Notes: a model not told the origin generated them from the sequence alone. A DNA stretch of 64,000 bases from Cylindrobasidium torrendii FP15055 ss-10 (GCA_000934385.1 KN880540.1:1-64000); one strand, 5' to 3'; shown: positions 1 through 12,702, counted from the stretch's first letter. A program made the numbers and translations.

Positions 1-190
1 GGGGTTCCCCCGACGACACAAGCCGGTACTGCAGTGGCAAGGTCATCGCGCCTCCATGTTGCAAGCAGAGCACGGAGGACAAGGGCGGCAAAAATAAGAT
101 AACCAATAGCGGAGGCGGTGCCTCCGTAATAGTGGTTAAACTATTAAGAACAGATACTACACTTGATCTAAGCCAAAAGGCCAGAGTGGT
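1..190 (-). ncRNA. U2 spliceosomal snRNA, copy A
   Basis: Read on the minus strand this is U2 snRNA, which pairs with the intron branch point in the spliceosome. It shows stem-loop I (GGCCUUUUGGCU), the branch-point recognition segment GUGUAGUAUC followed by UGUUCUU, an Sm site AUUUUUG near base 90, and a stem-loop IV core with UGCAGUACC. The sequence matches copy B at 33741-33930 base for base by eye. The 5' end is set about 30 bases after the TATA-like box. The 3' end lies at or beyond the window edge, so this copy may be slightly truncated here. Confidence 0.93.
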
Positions 191-257
191 AAGGAATCAG
201 TTTGTCGGGAAGCGGTTTTTATATCCCGCCGTCGACAGTGCCTGCGCACAGACCATT
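191..257 (-). promoter_or_regulatory. U2 snRNA promoter, copy A
   Basis: The 67 bases upstream of U2 copy A are identical to those upstream of copy B. They contain TATAAAAA at 216-223 (minus strand), about 30 bases before the inferred start. Beyond 257 the match falls to scattered short blocks, so this is the conserved promoter unit. A Pol II-type promoter is inferred from the TATA-like box. Confidence 0.6.
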
Positions 258-680
258 TCCTGATCGGGAGTAGCTTTTGTTGCGTCAGCATTGTTCATGA
301 TCGCAAAGACGGACGTGCAAGCTGCTTTATGTTGCCTGCGAACTGTAATAGCGACGACCAGCAATGCAGGTAGATTGAGGCTGCCATTGCAAAAGACTCA
401 GTAAACGTCCATTGGATTGGTATGAGCATTCCAGCTAGTCTAGTCGATGCCACAAATCCAGCAATGATAGATGCGTCGCGCGCCAGGGAATAGTCTATTG
501 CCATTAATAGCGAACCCTACGATGCGCCCTATCCTCCAAAACGTAAACATAAAATAAAGGAACGTGCGTCTGATCAAAGCAAAGTAATGTATTAGTTAGT
601 TAGTCCCGGCCTCCATAGCATCATACAAATCCTTCCTCCAGTTCTTCATTATTAGTCCAGCCCGCGCGGGGCATGGGCAT
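258..680. other. intergenic, no gene seen
   Basis: This stretch holds the upstream side of U2 copy A and the 3' flank of the kinase gene. Short open frames here have no recognisable protein character. Confidence 0.5.
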
Positions 681-3600
681 CTACTCCTTCTCCTTCGTCT
701 CCTTCTCCTTGCCCCCATTGAACGCTGCAGAACTTGGCTTGGGAGACGGGGCGAACAACGAAAACACCTTCTCCGCATTCTCTTTGTACTTCTTCAACTT
801 CTTGGTCTTCTTGTCGCCTGGCGGACTGTTCGTGACAGAATCAAAGCCCTCTGGCGCATCAGACTCCGACAAGCTAATCACACCTCCCATGCTCATCTCG
901 CTAGGTTTCGATGTCAACGTATGTCCTCCATCCGACTCCCCAGTGACCGACGACCCGCCAGCAACCGAAGAAGCCCCCACACTCGACACAGTAGAGAATT
1001 TGCCAGTCGACGACCTTCGCTTCATCATCCCTCCACGGCTAGTAAACGAAGTTGGCGGCGTCTTGGGCTTCAAAAATTGTCGAGTGTTCTTGCGGAACGA
1101 GAGCTGGTTGCGACCCCGCTTCTCTACCGGGGAAGGAGAGTCGCCCAGCTCCGACGGTGTCATGGGCTGGCTCGGTGTCGAAGCTTTACGGTTGAACACA
1201 GCAAGCTTGTAGCGATCGACGACACCGCGAGCAAAGAGAGTAGTGCCACGGGTGCCGTTGCGCTCCTCGCCCTCAACAGCCTCAACGAAGTCCCAGTCGT
1301 CGTCCTCCTCGTCGCGCTCCATGGGCGCATCCTCGCCAGCATCCGACAGATACTTGTCCAAAGCTGGAACACCAGACTTTTCGCGACGGCCAGGACGAGT
1401 ATAGCGACTGTAAATGGGTGCAGCGGGTGGCAGAGGTTTTTCGTTGGCAGCATGGCCGGCGTGCAACTCGTCGCCGCTCTTGCGTGCTTTGGGCGGTGGC
1501 GGAGGCTTCGTGTCGGCTGGAGGAACTGGCGGTTTCTCCTCCGGGAGAGTAACCTTCTTCTTGGAACGCTTGATGCTCGGCGGGGGCGAATCTGGCAAAG
1601 GCGGCAGCTTTGTGACATCGATGTCGTCCAGGGGAAGCTTTGCATGGACTGCCTCTGTTGCCGAAGGCCCTTCAGCAGTGGCAGCATCTGCAGTGGGTGT
1701 GACTGGTGTGGCCGCGTCAAGTTCCATGCCCTTCTGCGCCAGCGCTTCCTCTTCCTCCTCGTCAGTCTCATCATCACTACTCTCATCCTCATCCTCTTCG
1801 TCCTCATCTGCAATGTACACAGATTGGCGGCCCTTGAAAGAGTAACCGTCGAAAGCGTCAGGTACTCCCTCGTCGTCCTTGGATTCTCTCACAACGGAAG
1901 AGCTGCGTGACTGCGAGGGCGTGGTGCTAGTCTCCCTATCCGTGTCGGTGTGCTCCCCACCTTCCTGGTCATCGGTCTGCTCGTCCCCTTCGTACACATC
2001 CAGCACGGGTTCCATGTCCAAAAACGTGTCGTCGAAGTTCTGGGTATCGGTGGCATTCGAAGGGTCGATAGGCGGAATGTAAGGAGCTATCACATCGTCA
2101 GTAAACAGACCAAGCATCGATCAAATCTTTCAACGTACGAATGTACCGCTTGTAGAAGACATGCGACCAATCTATCATCGAGAAGTACGGGTGCTTCTTG
2201 ATACGCGGCTCGCACAGACGAAGGTTGGGGTTGCGTTGCAGAAGCTAAGATTGGTTAAGATAGAGTCCAGAATCCAATGCAAAATGTGCATACACCACGT
2301 AGCAAACTCTTCGTGTCCTGGTCCATGACACGGTCGTCGGGGAAATTCAACTCGTCTTGCAGTACTCTTACGTACATATCTGGGTGATTCGCTGCCCAGA
2401 AGGGAGTCTGGTGCGATATTAGCACGCGTTTGCTCAATTGTCAAGCAAACTCACAATGCCAGTCAACATCTCATACAACATGGTGCCGAAGCTCCACCAA
2501 TCGACTTCGTACGAATATGTCAAACCCTGAATGACCTCGGGAGCCAAGTACTCTGCCGTTCCACAGAAGGTCGTGGTCATGTCGCCTGACGGCTGACTCT
2601 GCCACCCAGACAACATCTCACCGCCAGAACCCATCTTCAGCCAAGGTGGGCCGGTGGGAGTACCAGGGGCAGCGTCACCGGCAGGTTTCTGGAACTCTTT
2701 CGAGAGACCAAAGTCTGTCAAAACGATGTGTCCATCCGCTCCGATTAGGATATTCTCAGGTTTGAGGTCGCGATAGATGACACCGGCATGATGAAGACCT
2801 TCAACACCCTCGACTATTTCTGCTGCGTAGAACCGCGCGCGATCCCGACCCAGGCGACCCCAGCGTGCCAGCTGGGTAGCAAGATCGCCACCAGGATGGA
2901 AATCCTATACAATGGTCAGTATATGGTCAAAGGTGGAAGGAAGGGCACATACCAGCACCAAAAAGAGATGCTCTTTATCGTGGAAGCTCCACCACAAACG
3001 CACCACGAATGGATCCTTGCCTTCAGCAGCCATCCTCTTCAAAACCGCTTGTTCGGTCAGGGTGTGCTGAAGTTCCTGGTGAGCCAATACGTGACGCTTC
3101 GTGATTGCCTTCATCGCAAAGAGCTCGGTGTTTTGCTTGTGACGGACAAGTAACACCTTCCCAGCGCAACCTTTGCCCAGGACCCGCATCATCTCAAAGT
3201 CGTCGACTCCAACTTTCCGGCTCTTGCGCTTTGGGTCCATGGAAAGCTTTTTCTTGGGTTTCTTGCCACCATTGCTAACAGACGATTCGTCGCCGGTCTC
3301 AGTCTGGGACTCGGAAGCGCCATCGGTGAGCATAGACGAGGACGATGGGTAGCTCCGAGGCTGGCGCGCTGCGGCGCTGGAAAGATCGGCCGAGCGGGAG
3401 CGGTGAAGACGATTACTGGTTGAATCCTTGCGGACATTGGCTGGGGGAGCCGGTGCCGGGGGTTCTTCGGGGTACGGGGCAGGCGGTGGAACAATTGGCA
3501 CTTCGTCTTCCTCCGATTCAGGCTCTTCCCCAATGTCTATGGACTCTTCATCTCCAGGAGTAGGCGGCAAAGAATCCGTGGGTGGAGGGAGAGGTGGAAG

Positions 3601-4467
3601 CTCTTGCTCTTGCTTGAGTTCACTGACAACGTCTTCGTCTTCTCCATCATTCTCCTTGTCGAAGTCGCTCTTGGGTCGCATGCCGGTATGAGCAGCAAGG
3701 TCTGAGCGCACGCGCTTGATGGCGCGTTCGACGCGGACAGATTCAAGGTCATCAGCACGAACACGAATGAAGCGCCGCCAGTGACGCGCTTGACGGAGCC
3801 CTTGAGTATTGGAAAGAGTGGTGAGGTAAGCGGCCAGCGCGGTGCTGTTTACAGTGGGCGCCACTGTGGACGTAATGGCGCTCGACGTGAAGCTCTGGAA
3901 CGGGTCGCTTGGCTCCTCCTTGGCCGGGGTCGGAATTGGGGATGTAGCACTGCTGGGTGCAGTGCTGGCACTGTTGACGTTGTTGCTTCGCCGAACCTTG
4001 TTACCGTGCGGAGAGGCTAGTCGGGAAAGAGTGTTCAAGAATGTCGACTTGCGCTTTGGCAGAGCCAGAACGGCATCGGCGTCCAATGGAAGGGGCGGCA
4101 GACGGACTGCGGGGCATGTCTCACGCAGCTTGGCGTCAAGTTCGACGATCTCAAATGCCGTTCTCGTCAGCGTGAGGTTGTGTGTCGGCGCTGTATAGAG
4201 TCAGGCTAATTGCTACCACGCGAGTCTGATCCGCCACTCACTCTTGATGTACAGACTGTACGACCGAGTATCGTGGGGCGACTCGGCGACGCTGACGGTC
4301 CATGGTCCGTCCTCGGCGTCCATACGCATCGGGGCGCGCCGGTTCTGTGGAAGCTCGCTCATCGCCAGGGAAGCTGTGTGTTGATCTTTCGCGAGGAAAT
4401 CACGGTTTCTGCTGTGGGTAAGGTCGAGTATGCTGGTTTTGCTTGTAGACGCACCAAATGTTCCCAA
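681..4467 (-). CDS. AGC-family Ser/Thr protein kinase with PX-like N-terminus
   Basis: Model: join of 4467-4242, 4190-2953, 2904-2455, 2407-2294, 2244-2139, 2086-681, 1179 residues. The N-terminus resembles a PX phosphoinositide-binding domain (SYSLYIKTPTHNLTL and a LPPLPL segment). A long acidic, proline-rich linker follows. The kinase domain has the G-loop (VLGKGCAGKV), catalytic loop YRDLKPEN, DFG, the GTAEYLAPE activation segment and an AGC C-tail (PPYIPPIDP). About 36 extra residues sit between DFGLSKEF and TTFCGTAEY, where AGC kinases usually have about 10. A roughly 450-residue disordered acidic/basic tail follows. The role is probably lipid-regulated signalling, by family inference only. 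The start could instead be the ATG at 4362, which gives a 35-residue shorter protein and a more usual context. Confidence 0.85.
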
Positions 4468-5525
4468 ATATCCGAGAAACAGCCAGCTGACAGGACGCGC
4501 GCCAGGATTGGTGATGGAGGGGACGGTATGGCCTATGAAAACGTGGTTGCGCCTAAATGATGCCTCGAGGTGATCGTCTATGAGGGATTCCCGACAACGT
4601 TGCAGACGACGTCAAATGACGCCGCCAAAAAAAGCTTTGGTATTAAAAGTAGAAGGAATGAGGTGGGTTGAGCGTGGTGGTTAAAGACAGCGGTTGCCAT
4701 ATCCAAACAACACCGATTATTTGGTCCCCGGCCGGCCCTCGTGGGAATTGCTTACTTGATTGGTCCAAATAGTCGCTTTGCCCAACTGTCTTCATCAGTC
4801 TTCTCCCAACTAGTCCTCCAATCACATTTATCACCTGCATTGTCTTATCTCTCAGCTTCAGTAGCAGTCATCGTGGAATTGAACTGTGAAATCATGCAGG
4901 ACTACAGGTTGGACTCGAAGACGCCTCAAGTTGTCCCAATACTCACTAAGGACCACTGCCTATCCGAAACTCTCTAACAGAGTGCTTGGCTCATACGAGT
5001 GTCTTTCCGTTTGCCTGGCATACACATCTCATGTCCCACTTGTTCCCCCGACGGGCCTCGCTGTCACCGTCTTTCCTTCTCCCTTGCTCTCGTCTTCACC
5101 GTTTCTCTCTATAGCGATGGCCTATCTAGTGTGCGCGCCAAGAATGGTATACTCACCGTTCTAATCCCACACTCAGCCCTCCCTCTTTCCCAATGTGCCC
5201 AAAACTGCGATTGCAGCACAATGTCATGACACACGAAGACGCCTGGCTTGCCTGAACAGCTTGACAGTATTGCTACAAATAATGCCCCCGGAGACTGGCA
5301 TGCACAGGAGGTTGTCAATATTCCAGCACGCAGAACAACGTGTTGCTTCAAGCTGTTCGTTCATTTCGCTCAACACAGCCTAGGATCCAGCCACCCTTGT
5401 GAAAGGGAATCATTCGCGCTCAACCTAGAAAGACGACAGCCACGCAAGGCGTAGAGATAGATTTGTATTCATAGCATTCCCAATACACGCACGTTGTACA
5501 TTGCCATAATTTCCGAGACCGAGAG
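4468..5525. other. intergenic, no gene seen
   Basis: About 1 kb between the kinase start and the end of the rhodanese-like gene, probably the kinase promoter and 5' leader. I found no conserved frame, RNA gene or clear repeat. Confidence 0.45.
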
Positions 5526-6843
5526 TCAGAGAGCCTGTCCTTCATGCGACGTAGACAAATCCCTTGCATGGACGTTTTGCCCAATGGAAGACAGCGTGGA
5601 TCCTGACGTGCCCGAAGTCGCAGTTCTAGTTCTCGAACTTGTCGCTGTACAGTATCATGCTTAGTGGATGAATATTCCAAGAAACCGCACTCACTGCCGG
5701 TACTTGTCAGACTCTGATTTATCACTGTCGACCCTGACCCTGTACTAGTCGACAGTTGCTCTGGTATCCTCATCGGCAACCTGGCCTGCTCCCAAGCCAA
5801 AAATCCCCCGATGACATCCGTCGCATTCAGCATACCAATATCTTGCAAGGACTCCGCAGCCAAACTACTCGCTCGCCCATCGTGGTCGATGATGATGACC
5901 CTCAAGTCATACCTGTTCACGATAATTGCCCGCTCTGGTGAGCGCGGGTCGAACCGCCACTCCAGCTCATTGCGGTCGACGAAGAGAGCACCGTCGATAG
6001 AACCAAATGTCTCCCGCTGCTCCGTCGACCGGATATCCACCAACACAGTAGGGACATAAGCTTCCGGCACTCTCAGCTCTTCGTATGCGTCCAAAGGGAG
6101 CCGCCGAATCAGCTTTGCTCGCGCACGAACCAGCCTCTCTTCAATGCCCACCGACCTCGGAGGTGCCCTCATTGGATCGACTGGTGTCCTCGCCGACTTG
6201 CGCAAGATGTCCCACACCGCCGGTAGGTCAAACTGCAAGCCGTCGAAATTCTTGAGAGCGGCGATGACCATCGTTTGGTCCATAAGTCCCCAGTCCCGTT
6301 CGCCAAACTGAGGAACAAACTCCAAGTCCTTGAGGCTGAGGACACGACAGCGATCCATGAACTTCGACCGGAGCAGTATGTCGGCGCGCACAACATAGTC
6401 AGGCTTCGACGCGCAGAACATGATATAGTTGCTATCACCGCGAAGTGGCTTTCCCGTCGTCGCCACAGCAAAGAGATGCAACGCTGTAGCCAACTTCTGC
6501 TGGATCGTCCCGCCAACATCAATGAGAAACGGGATGTCCTCCTTCTTGGCGGAGGTGACAATCACATTGATGCGCACACCTACGCATCGACAAAATTCAG
6601 AACGGAAAGGAAACAGATTGAGTAGCGGTTACCATCTACCATTTCAGCATTGTTGATAGCACGCATGGTCATTTCCTTCGCGGCTTCCAGGCGAACATCG
6701 GCCAGTGTTGGGAGGTTTGCCCTAGGATCATAGGGGGCAACAGACGCTAGGCTTGTACTTCTAGAGTGACTAGAGTGATGAGATTTATGGGAATCCGAAA
6801 CAGAACGTTTGCTGGAGCGTTTATCGGTGTGGGAGGACGCCAT
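5526..6843 (-). CDS. rhodanese-domain protein lacking the catalytic cysteine
   Basis: Model: join of 6843-6633, 6579-5695, 5644-5526, 404 residues. The first 45 residues are Ser/His/Lys-rich. Residues about 75-200 form a conserved-looking region I cannot name. Residues about 247-333 form a rhodanese fold: VLVDIRSTEQR at the start and TDVIGGFLAW at the end. Rhodaneses carry the active cysteine in a C-x-x-x-x-R loop. Here the loop reads IIIDHDGRASSLAA, with Asp near residue 302 in the cysteine position, so sulfur transfer is unlikely. A short intron before the last exon replaces a longer unspliced reading frame and gives a Ser/Thr-rich tail. A regulatory or binding role is inferred. Confidence 0.75.
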
Positions 6844-7349
6844 TGGCAAAAAGCGTCGAGATGAAAGCAGATGTCCAACACGCGTCGTGATGAGGCGATC
6901 AACGGTTCAACCCAGAGCAATGGCAGACTATTTCACCACCACTGTATGGACCATGTATGCAACAGAAATATGGAGGGAGCAGTTCCAGACATAATAAGTA
7001 TGTATGATCAATGCTTCTTGGGGCCGTAAAAACGAACATCTCAACAGTCTTTAGCTTTCGGTCGCTTTCAATGGAGTCGTGGGGTCCCCAAGCAGGTTCA
7101 GAATTCTAAAAATTTAAATTGGGTTTAGCGAGAAGATAGGTAGGAATATTTGATCAGGATACGCGAGGATAGATGGTAGTAGCGCTAGAGTACACGGAGG
7201 CAGTGAGAAAGGGATAGTGCGACGCAGACAAGGGTCAGTACTTTATAGGTGAATGGGAGTATATCAAGCGAATGAGGTGGGTCTACCGTCTCGGAGACCT
7301 ACTAGGTCTATGCTAATAAATACGTCGGTGATAATAATGATAATACAAA
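6844..7349. other. intergenic, no gene seen
   Basis: This is the promoter side of the rhodanese-like gene and the 3' flank of the next minus-strand gene. No other feature was recognised. Confidence 0.45.
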
Positions 7350-8202
7350 CTACTGCTTCTCCTCGGGTTTATCGTATACGGGGTCGCTTTTATTGAAAAC
7401 TGGAAGTACGGATTTCCGCTTGCGACTGATGCCTTTTGCAACTTTGTCGAAGAGGGTCTCGTTGGACTTTTTCGGACGCACAGTCGCGTAAACGGTGGTA
7501 GGTGGCAGGGTCTGAGTCTCTTTCGCTGTTGCTTTCTCGACAGAGACGCCTATGACCATCTTTTGCGGATTCACAGGGGGAGGATTGCTGAGAACGTCTG
7601 CCGCACTGGTTGACCTAGGGCGCCCCATTCGAGGAAGGAGATTGCCAACAGTTCGTCCGAGAGTAGACGTTCTACGCGACAGCTTCTTCTCTTTGGCTGA
7701 CGGTTTGAGGGTATCCAGAGAAGGTTTGACACGCTTCGCAGAGTTGTCGCCGTACGATTCGAAAGAGTCTACGCTTGGACTGCGATCCTGCGCTGAGATT
7801 TAGCGTACAACAACAGAGGAAACGGGGTGCGACGCACTCTCGGTTGATACTCCGCAGGGAACATCGACGTAGGGCGGGGACTGCGTCGGGGGAGCATATC
7901 ATCCTCTTCTTGCTCGTCCAGCTGAGATATGAAGCAAATTAAGAAAAACACCACACTGGACGAGATTGGCACGCACCGCGGGGGTATTTGGCACGCTTGA
8001 CCGTCGACGATGCTTAATTATCTCTTCGTCACGCGCCGTCTTGGACGCTGCCCTGCGCATATTCCTATCCCAAGCCGCCCGAATCTCTGACTCTCGCTCG
8101 ACACGACGGAACATCTGTTTCATGATGTTAAGTTCTGTGCAAAGCAGACAACAAGCAATAGTCTGGTCATACCTGCTCGAATTCATCGTCCATGACGAGC
8201 AT
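7350..8202 (-). CDS. hypothetical basic, probably disordered protein
   Basis: Model: join of 8202-8173, 8114-7977, 7921-7838, 7787-7350, 229 residues. I do not recognise the family. The protein opens MLVMDDEFEQMFRRVE and continues with an Arg/Glu-rich helical stretch. The rest is rich in Ser, Pro, Lys and Arg, including a KEKKLSRRTSTLGR block and a basic GISRKRKS motif near the end that could be a nuclear localisation signal. All four exons join in frame, and intron 1 has a clean CTTAAC branch site. An in-frame stop upstream with no intervening ATG fixes the start. No function is assigned. Confidence 0.6.
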
Positions 8203-8640
8203 TTTGGGCACGACGTGTACTTTGGAACGATGGATTTGTTGGCGGCTACCTTGGGGAGCGAAATGGAAGGGCTATAACAGCATGAACGTCGGGTGGAGAC
8301 AGGCGCCAAGCCCTGATCAAGGGCTACTCTGCTTAGTCATCCCGCGCGCGTGGGGGTTCAATTTACTCAGTTGGGTCGAACCACTGACCAGGGTCGAGCG
8401 ATCATGTATTCTGCGGTTGCAACCCAAATGTGTTCTCAAAAATCGAGCCATCCAATGCAAATACATACTTCTTGCAGCAACAAAGTAAGAATCATGGTAA
8501 CTGTCAGGTCCGTATCCAATGCATGCAGCATTCCGCGTCGTCCGCGCGCGCAACCACCGTAGTGATGGTTGCGGGAGCGTCTGGAAGCACACTACGCTAC
8601 ATCCGGGTTGTCGTGACAGTCGTGTTGACCAGGGTCTCTA
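8203..8640. other. intergenic, no gene seen
   Basis: This lies between the end of the acyltransferase gene and the start of the small basic protein gene. Nothing recognisable was found. Confidence 0.45.
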
Positions 8641-10203
8641 TTATATGGTCTCCCATGCCTTGATAGCTTTCTCCAGTACAGGCCAGTACTCCTTGCGCGC
8701 CCCAACATCGCACCAGTATCCACCCTCCAGGCCGTCGCTCGGCAGGACCTTGGACTGAATGGCACTATACCGGCTTCGCCCTTGCTTGTGCTTGGGCGTT
8801 ACGCCTAGTCCCCCAGCATACACCACGTTCCCTCCCTGCTCCCCTTCGCACAGAGCACCGCTGAAATCAAGGTCGCCAATACGAGCGGCAGCCCAGCTCG
8901 TCGTGTAGAAGTTACTCTCATTTGCTTTATTGAAAACCGGCAAGGACTGGCGAATGGCCATCTCGCGATGAAGAGTAATGGCGCGTTCGATTTGGTCTAT
9001 ACTTCGTTGCTCCGTAATTGTTGTCCTGATTCGACGTGCAATTTCGGCAACCGACTGTCGCTGAAGGTCTCCAATGGGCTGTGGTTTGGTCGACATTGAG
9101 AAGAGACCATTGCCCAGGAAGACGTCAGGACCCTTGAGCTGAGGTATTTGACCCCGCGCGTTCGCAGTGAAGGCGAGTACCAGGTTCTTGTTGCTTGTTG
9201 GCCGTTGCAACAAGTTGAGCTGAGAGAGTATGAATGTAAAGTAACAGTTTTCTTGGAAGAATATCCGTACCTGTGCAAGCATAGCGGTCACAACATCGTT
9301 CTCGCTGACCCAAACCTTCTCCTCGCCTCCCATCACATTTCGACGGATCCTTTCGACCACTGACTGTGGAATGAACACCAAGCGCGATTGCTCCTCGTTT
9401 GACATGATATCCCAAGCCAATGCAGCGTAGTAGCGAAATGCATCGGGGAAGTTGAAGAATTGGACAGAGCAGCCTGTGTCTTTATGGAACGCCGCAATCT
9501 CACTTCTCTTCTTGGGATAACCCTTGAGTCCAAAAGTCGCGAGTGGATCCGAAGCAACCAGGCGTGGTGTTTCCACCGTGTCCATGTTCTTGACATTGTT
9601 AACAAGGTCAACCCACGCCTTGAAGATGATTCCAATTCCCAAGAAGTCGGCGAATGCATGAGGTATATGGAAGCCGATGCAAGTTGCATCCTGATAGACA
9701 TTGACATGAATATGCAGAATGGGTATGTCGTCCCCATTTATCAGGTCGGGTGTCATTGACGGAGTGTTCTGGTCTCGGAAGTCAGAGAGGATGTCGAATG
9801 TGTCGGGATTCTGCGCGTCCGAACTACGCGAAAAAGCGGCGTATGGGCAGGGAGCATCGGTGGTCTTTTTGGTGAAGACGAATGGAGGTCGGGCATCAGA
9901 GAAAGACTCGGGGAGGCGTAACTCGAGCAGGCCCTGCAAGATCGCGTTAATTGAAGTCCTTGACTATTATACATTGCTTGCCTTTGTGTTCTTCGCCATT
10001 CGGCTGCCTAGCACAGGCCAACGCGAAACAAGCTCTGTCATCGCGGCCTTCAACACGTCGGGGTCCAGCCTTCCTTTGACTACATTGCACGACGCGATTA
10101 TGATGTCCTTGACTGGGTTGCCCTGCTCAATGATAGGAATAGGGATGACTTTGTCGGGCATGGTGGTCGTAGAAGAGATGCAAAGGGGTCGTATGTATTC
10201 CAC
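8641..10203 (-). CDS. HXXXD-type acyltransferase (fungal transferase family)
   Basis: Model: join of 10203-9982, 9933-9271, 9219-8641, 487 residues. The HXXXD motif is present as HAFAD (His about 166, Asp about 170) in the context IGFHIPHAFADFLG. The C-terminal fold segments (ENDVVTAMLAQ, GNGLFSMS) are in the expected order. The usual DFGWG structural motif is not obvious. The family (Pfam Transferase, with trichothecene 3-O-acetyltransferase and plant BAHD enzymes) moves acyl groups from CoA to hydroxyls or amines, often in secondary metabolism. Substrate is unknown. Intron 1 uses a GC donor (AAG|GCAAGC). The gene diverges from the sugar transporter pair. Confidence 0.85.
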
Positions 10204-11057
10204 GCAGTCGACAAGGCCCTACTGATGGTTAAACGGTAACACACCATCGTACGATAAATTGGAATGAGTAATAGTGAAACTCGGAGCGCTTCCGTGAAGG
10301 CAATGGCTTCAAGAGATCCTAGTCAAAGATGACTGTGAAGGAAGAGAGCCAATTCGAAGATGAATGTATTTCAACCTTCAAAAAAGGAATTCAGACTGGA
10401 GTTGGGTTCGGTTCGGTGTCTATTGGGCGGAGTCTATAGTCGGAGGTGCGGATCAGCAAGAGGCGGGGCCGAAGTTGTGAGAGGCTTGGCTGGATGGCCT
10501 TTGCCCAAAACCATCATCACACAATGTCGAACTGTTGTGCCAAGTTATGCCATTTTAACGCAAATTTCGAATGCACGCCACGAGTGTCAGGAGCGACGGA
10601 GAAACGTAAACGTCGACTGGCTTCCTACATGAACACTGGACACATAAGGCTGTCTACAGCCTATGGGACATGCTTACCATAACTTACCATGCGCCATCGC
10701 TCCTTTGGCTGTCTGCTCACGCTCCAGGTTGGGTCCAGGTGAATCCCAATTAACTCCCTCCGCGGCGTCAAAGCTGCACATTGGTGTCCTGCTGGAGATG
10801 AACTGCATCGTGTCTCCAGCTGCAGTCCTTTTGGCGCATTCCGGATCCTCATCTTTCCACTCCTCGGCCGGCTCGAGATATCCACACGCGCAGAACGTTG
10901 TTTGTCCGGACCGGTCTTATCTTACGATGCAGAAAGATCATCCGCCCCCAGAAAACGTCAAATTACTTCTGTGATTCATTTTCTTTGCGGGTGTCGACAA
11001 AAAACGCTGGACCAGGTTGTTCCTCCCACCACCACCACCAAAAATTTGTCTCTCGCG
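10204..11057. other. divergent promoter region
   Basis: About 850 bases separate the divergent acyltransferase and first sugar transporter. It must hold both promoters. I see no gene or clear repeat. Confidence 0.45.
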
Positions 11058-12702
11058 ATGGACAGGTCCTTGTTGAAGAGGATCAGCATTCCTCCCTATG
11101 CCATCTACGCGTCGATACTGTCTGTCGGTGGCTTCATCTATGGGTTCGTCAAAGCCACTTCCGCTTAAGCTGCTGCAAAGTGTGCTGAACAACGAGCAGG
11201 TTTGACACGGGCTCCATTGGTGCGCATTCCCGCCATGCATGATTCAAAGACTCACCCCAGACGCAGGCTCCATCACTGTCATGCACCAATTCATCGACGT
11301 ATTCGGCGAGCTCGACTCCAAAATTGAAGGTCTTTTCGTAGCCATGATCCTCATCCCGGCCGCCATCGTTTCCTTTGGCTCTGGCTCCATTGCCGACCGC
11401 CTCTCTCGCACGTACGCGACCGCCCTTGGATGTGTCGTGTATGGAACAGGCTCCATCATTGCGTGCACCGCTGGTTTAGGCAGCCAGTCACAAAAAGCAG
11501 CCCTTGCTCAGGCCTTCATTGGCCGAGCTGTCTCTGGCGCGGGAGAGGGCATTTTCCTCAGCGCGATTACAGTCTACGGCATTGAGGTCGCACCTCAAGA
11601 CATGCGAGGGCGTGTGGGATGCCTTGTCCAGCTGCTCATTACATTGGGTCAAATGACGGCGTACTTTGTCTGCTACGGGTCGGTCAACATCCCGGGTTCT
11701 CTGTCGTGGCGACTGCCCTGGATTCTTCAAGCCATTCTCTGCTTCCTTCTCACTGTCGCCATCCCATTCATCCCACATTCGCCTCGATGGTTAGTCCAGG
11801 CCAAGCGGTACGACGAAGCGAGGGCGACGATGCGTAAACTAGGGCTTGACGAGAGAGAGTTGGTCATCATGCAGCCAGAAACCGAAGAGAGGCAGCAAGA
11901 CAGCGTCGGCAAGAGTTGGGATCAGTTCAAGTCAGCCTTTGCGCCAGAAGTCCGTGGACGCACCCTTATGGCCCTTTTCATGCTCGGCGCGCAACAACTT
12001 GGCGGTATCGATGGCGTTCTTTACTACTCGCCGACACTTTTCAAGCAGGCAGGACTATCGTCTCAAAGCGCTTCTTTCCTCGCCTCGGGTGTTACTGGCA
12101 TTGTCAACGTCGTCTTCACCATCGTCGGCCAGGTGATGTCGGATAAATGGGGTCGTCGTCCCGCCCTCATCCTCGGCGGCATAGTCATGGCGGCAGCCAT
12201 GACCACCATTGGCATCCTGTATACCGTCCCCAACCTTCCGTCTGCCGGGAATTGGGCCGTCATCGTTCTCATTTTTGTCTACTTCATCGCCTTCATCTTG
12301 ACATGGGCCATTCTCATGCGTGTCTGGGTATCGGAGTCCCAGCCTTTGCAGTCCCGCGCATCAGTGTCATCTCTCGCACTGACAGTAAATTGGGGGTGCA
12401 ACTTCGTTGTCGCCTTCACGACTCCCATTTTCCTTGAAGCCTCCCCAAGCGGCCCGTACTTCCTCTGGGCTGCGTGTACTTGGGTCGCTATCTTGGTCTT
12501 TGCTGCGTGGCTGCCGGAGACTAAGGGCAAAAGTATCGACGGTGATGAGCAGGATTTGGGGTTAGACGACAACATCGGCTGGTTGAAGGAGCAGCTGCAG
12601 CGCCCTCCTCTCTCACGAAGGAGCACATCTCGCACTGTCGTTGCGACAGAGCCCGAGAAAAAAGCCGATACAGAAGGAAAGACTACCGGTGTAGAGGTAT
12701 GA
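11058..12702 (+). CDS. MFS sugar transporter 1
   Basis: Model: join(11058..11143,11200..11219,11267..12702), 513 residues with about 12 membrane segments. Sugar-porter signatures are present: GFDTGSIG in the first helix, DRLSR and WGRRP loop motifs, PHSPRWL after helix 6, QQLGGIDGVLYYSPT in helix 7 and PETKG near the end. It most likely carries a hexose or related sugar across the plasma membrane by proton symport (family knowledge). The second exon is only 20 bases and completes GFDTGSIG. Its first donor, GTTCGT, is weak. It is a tandem duplicate of the gene at 13782, with the same exon plan. Confidence 0.92.

Noticed and set aside
295..504. Small minus-strand open frame near the left edge
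   Set aside because: It is short, lies next to the U2 promoter and has no recognisable sequence character.
681..2117. Long plus-strand open frames opposite the kinase tail
   Set aside because: They are antisense shadows of a low-complexity Ser/Pro/Asp-rich coding exon. The minus-strand frame continues the kinase after a valid splice.
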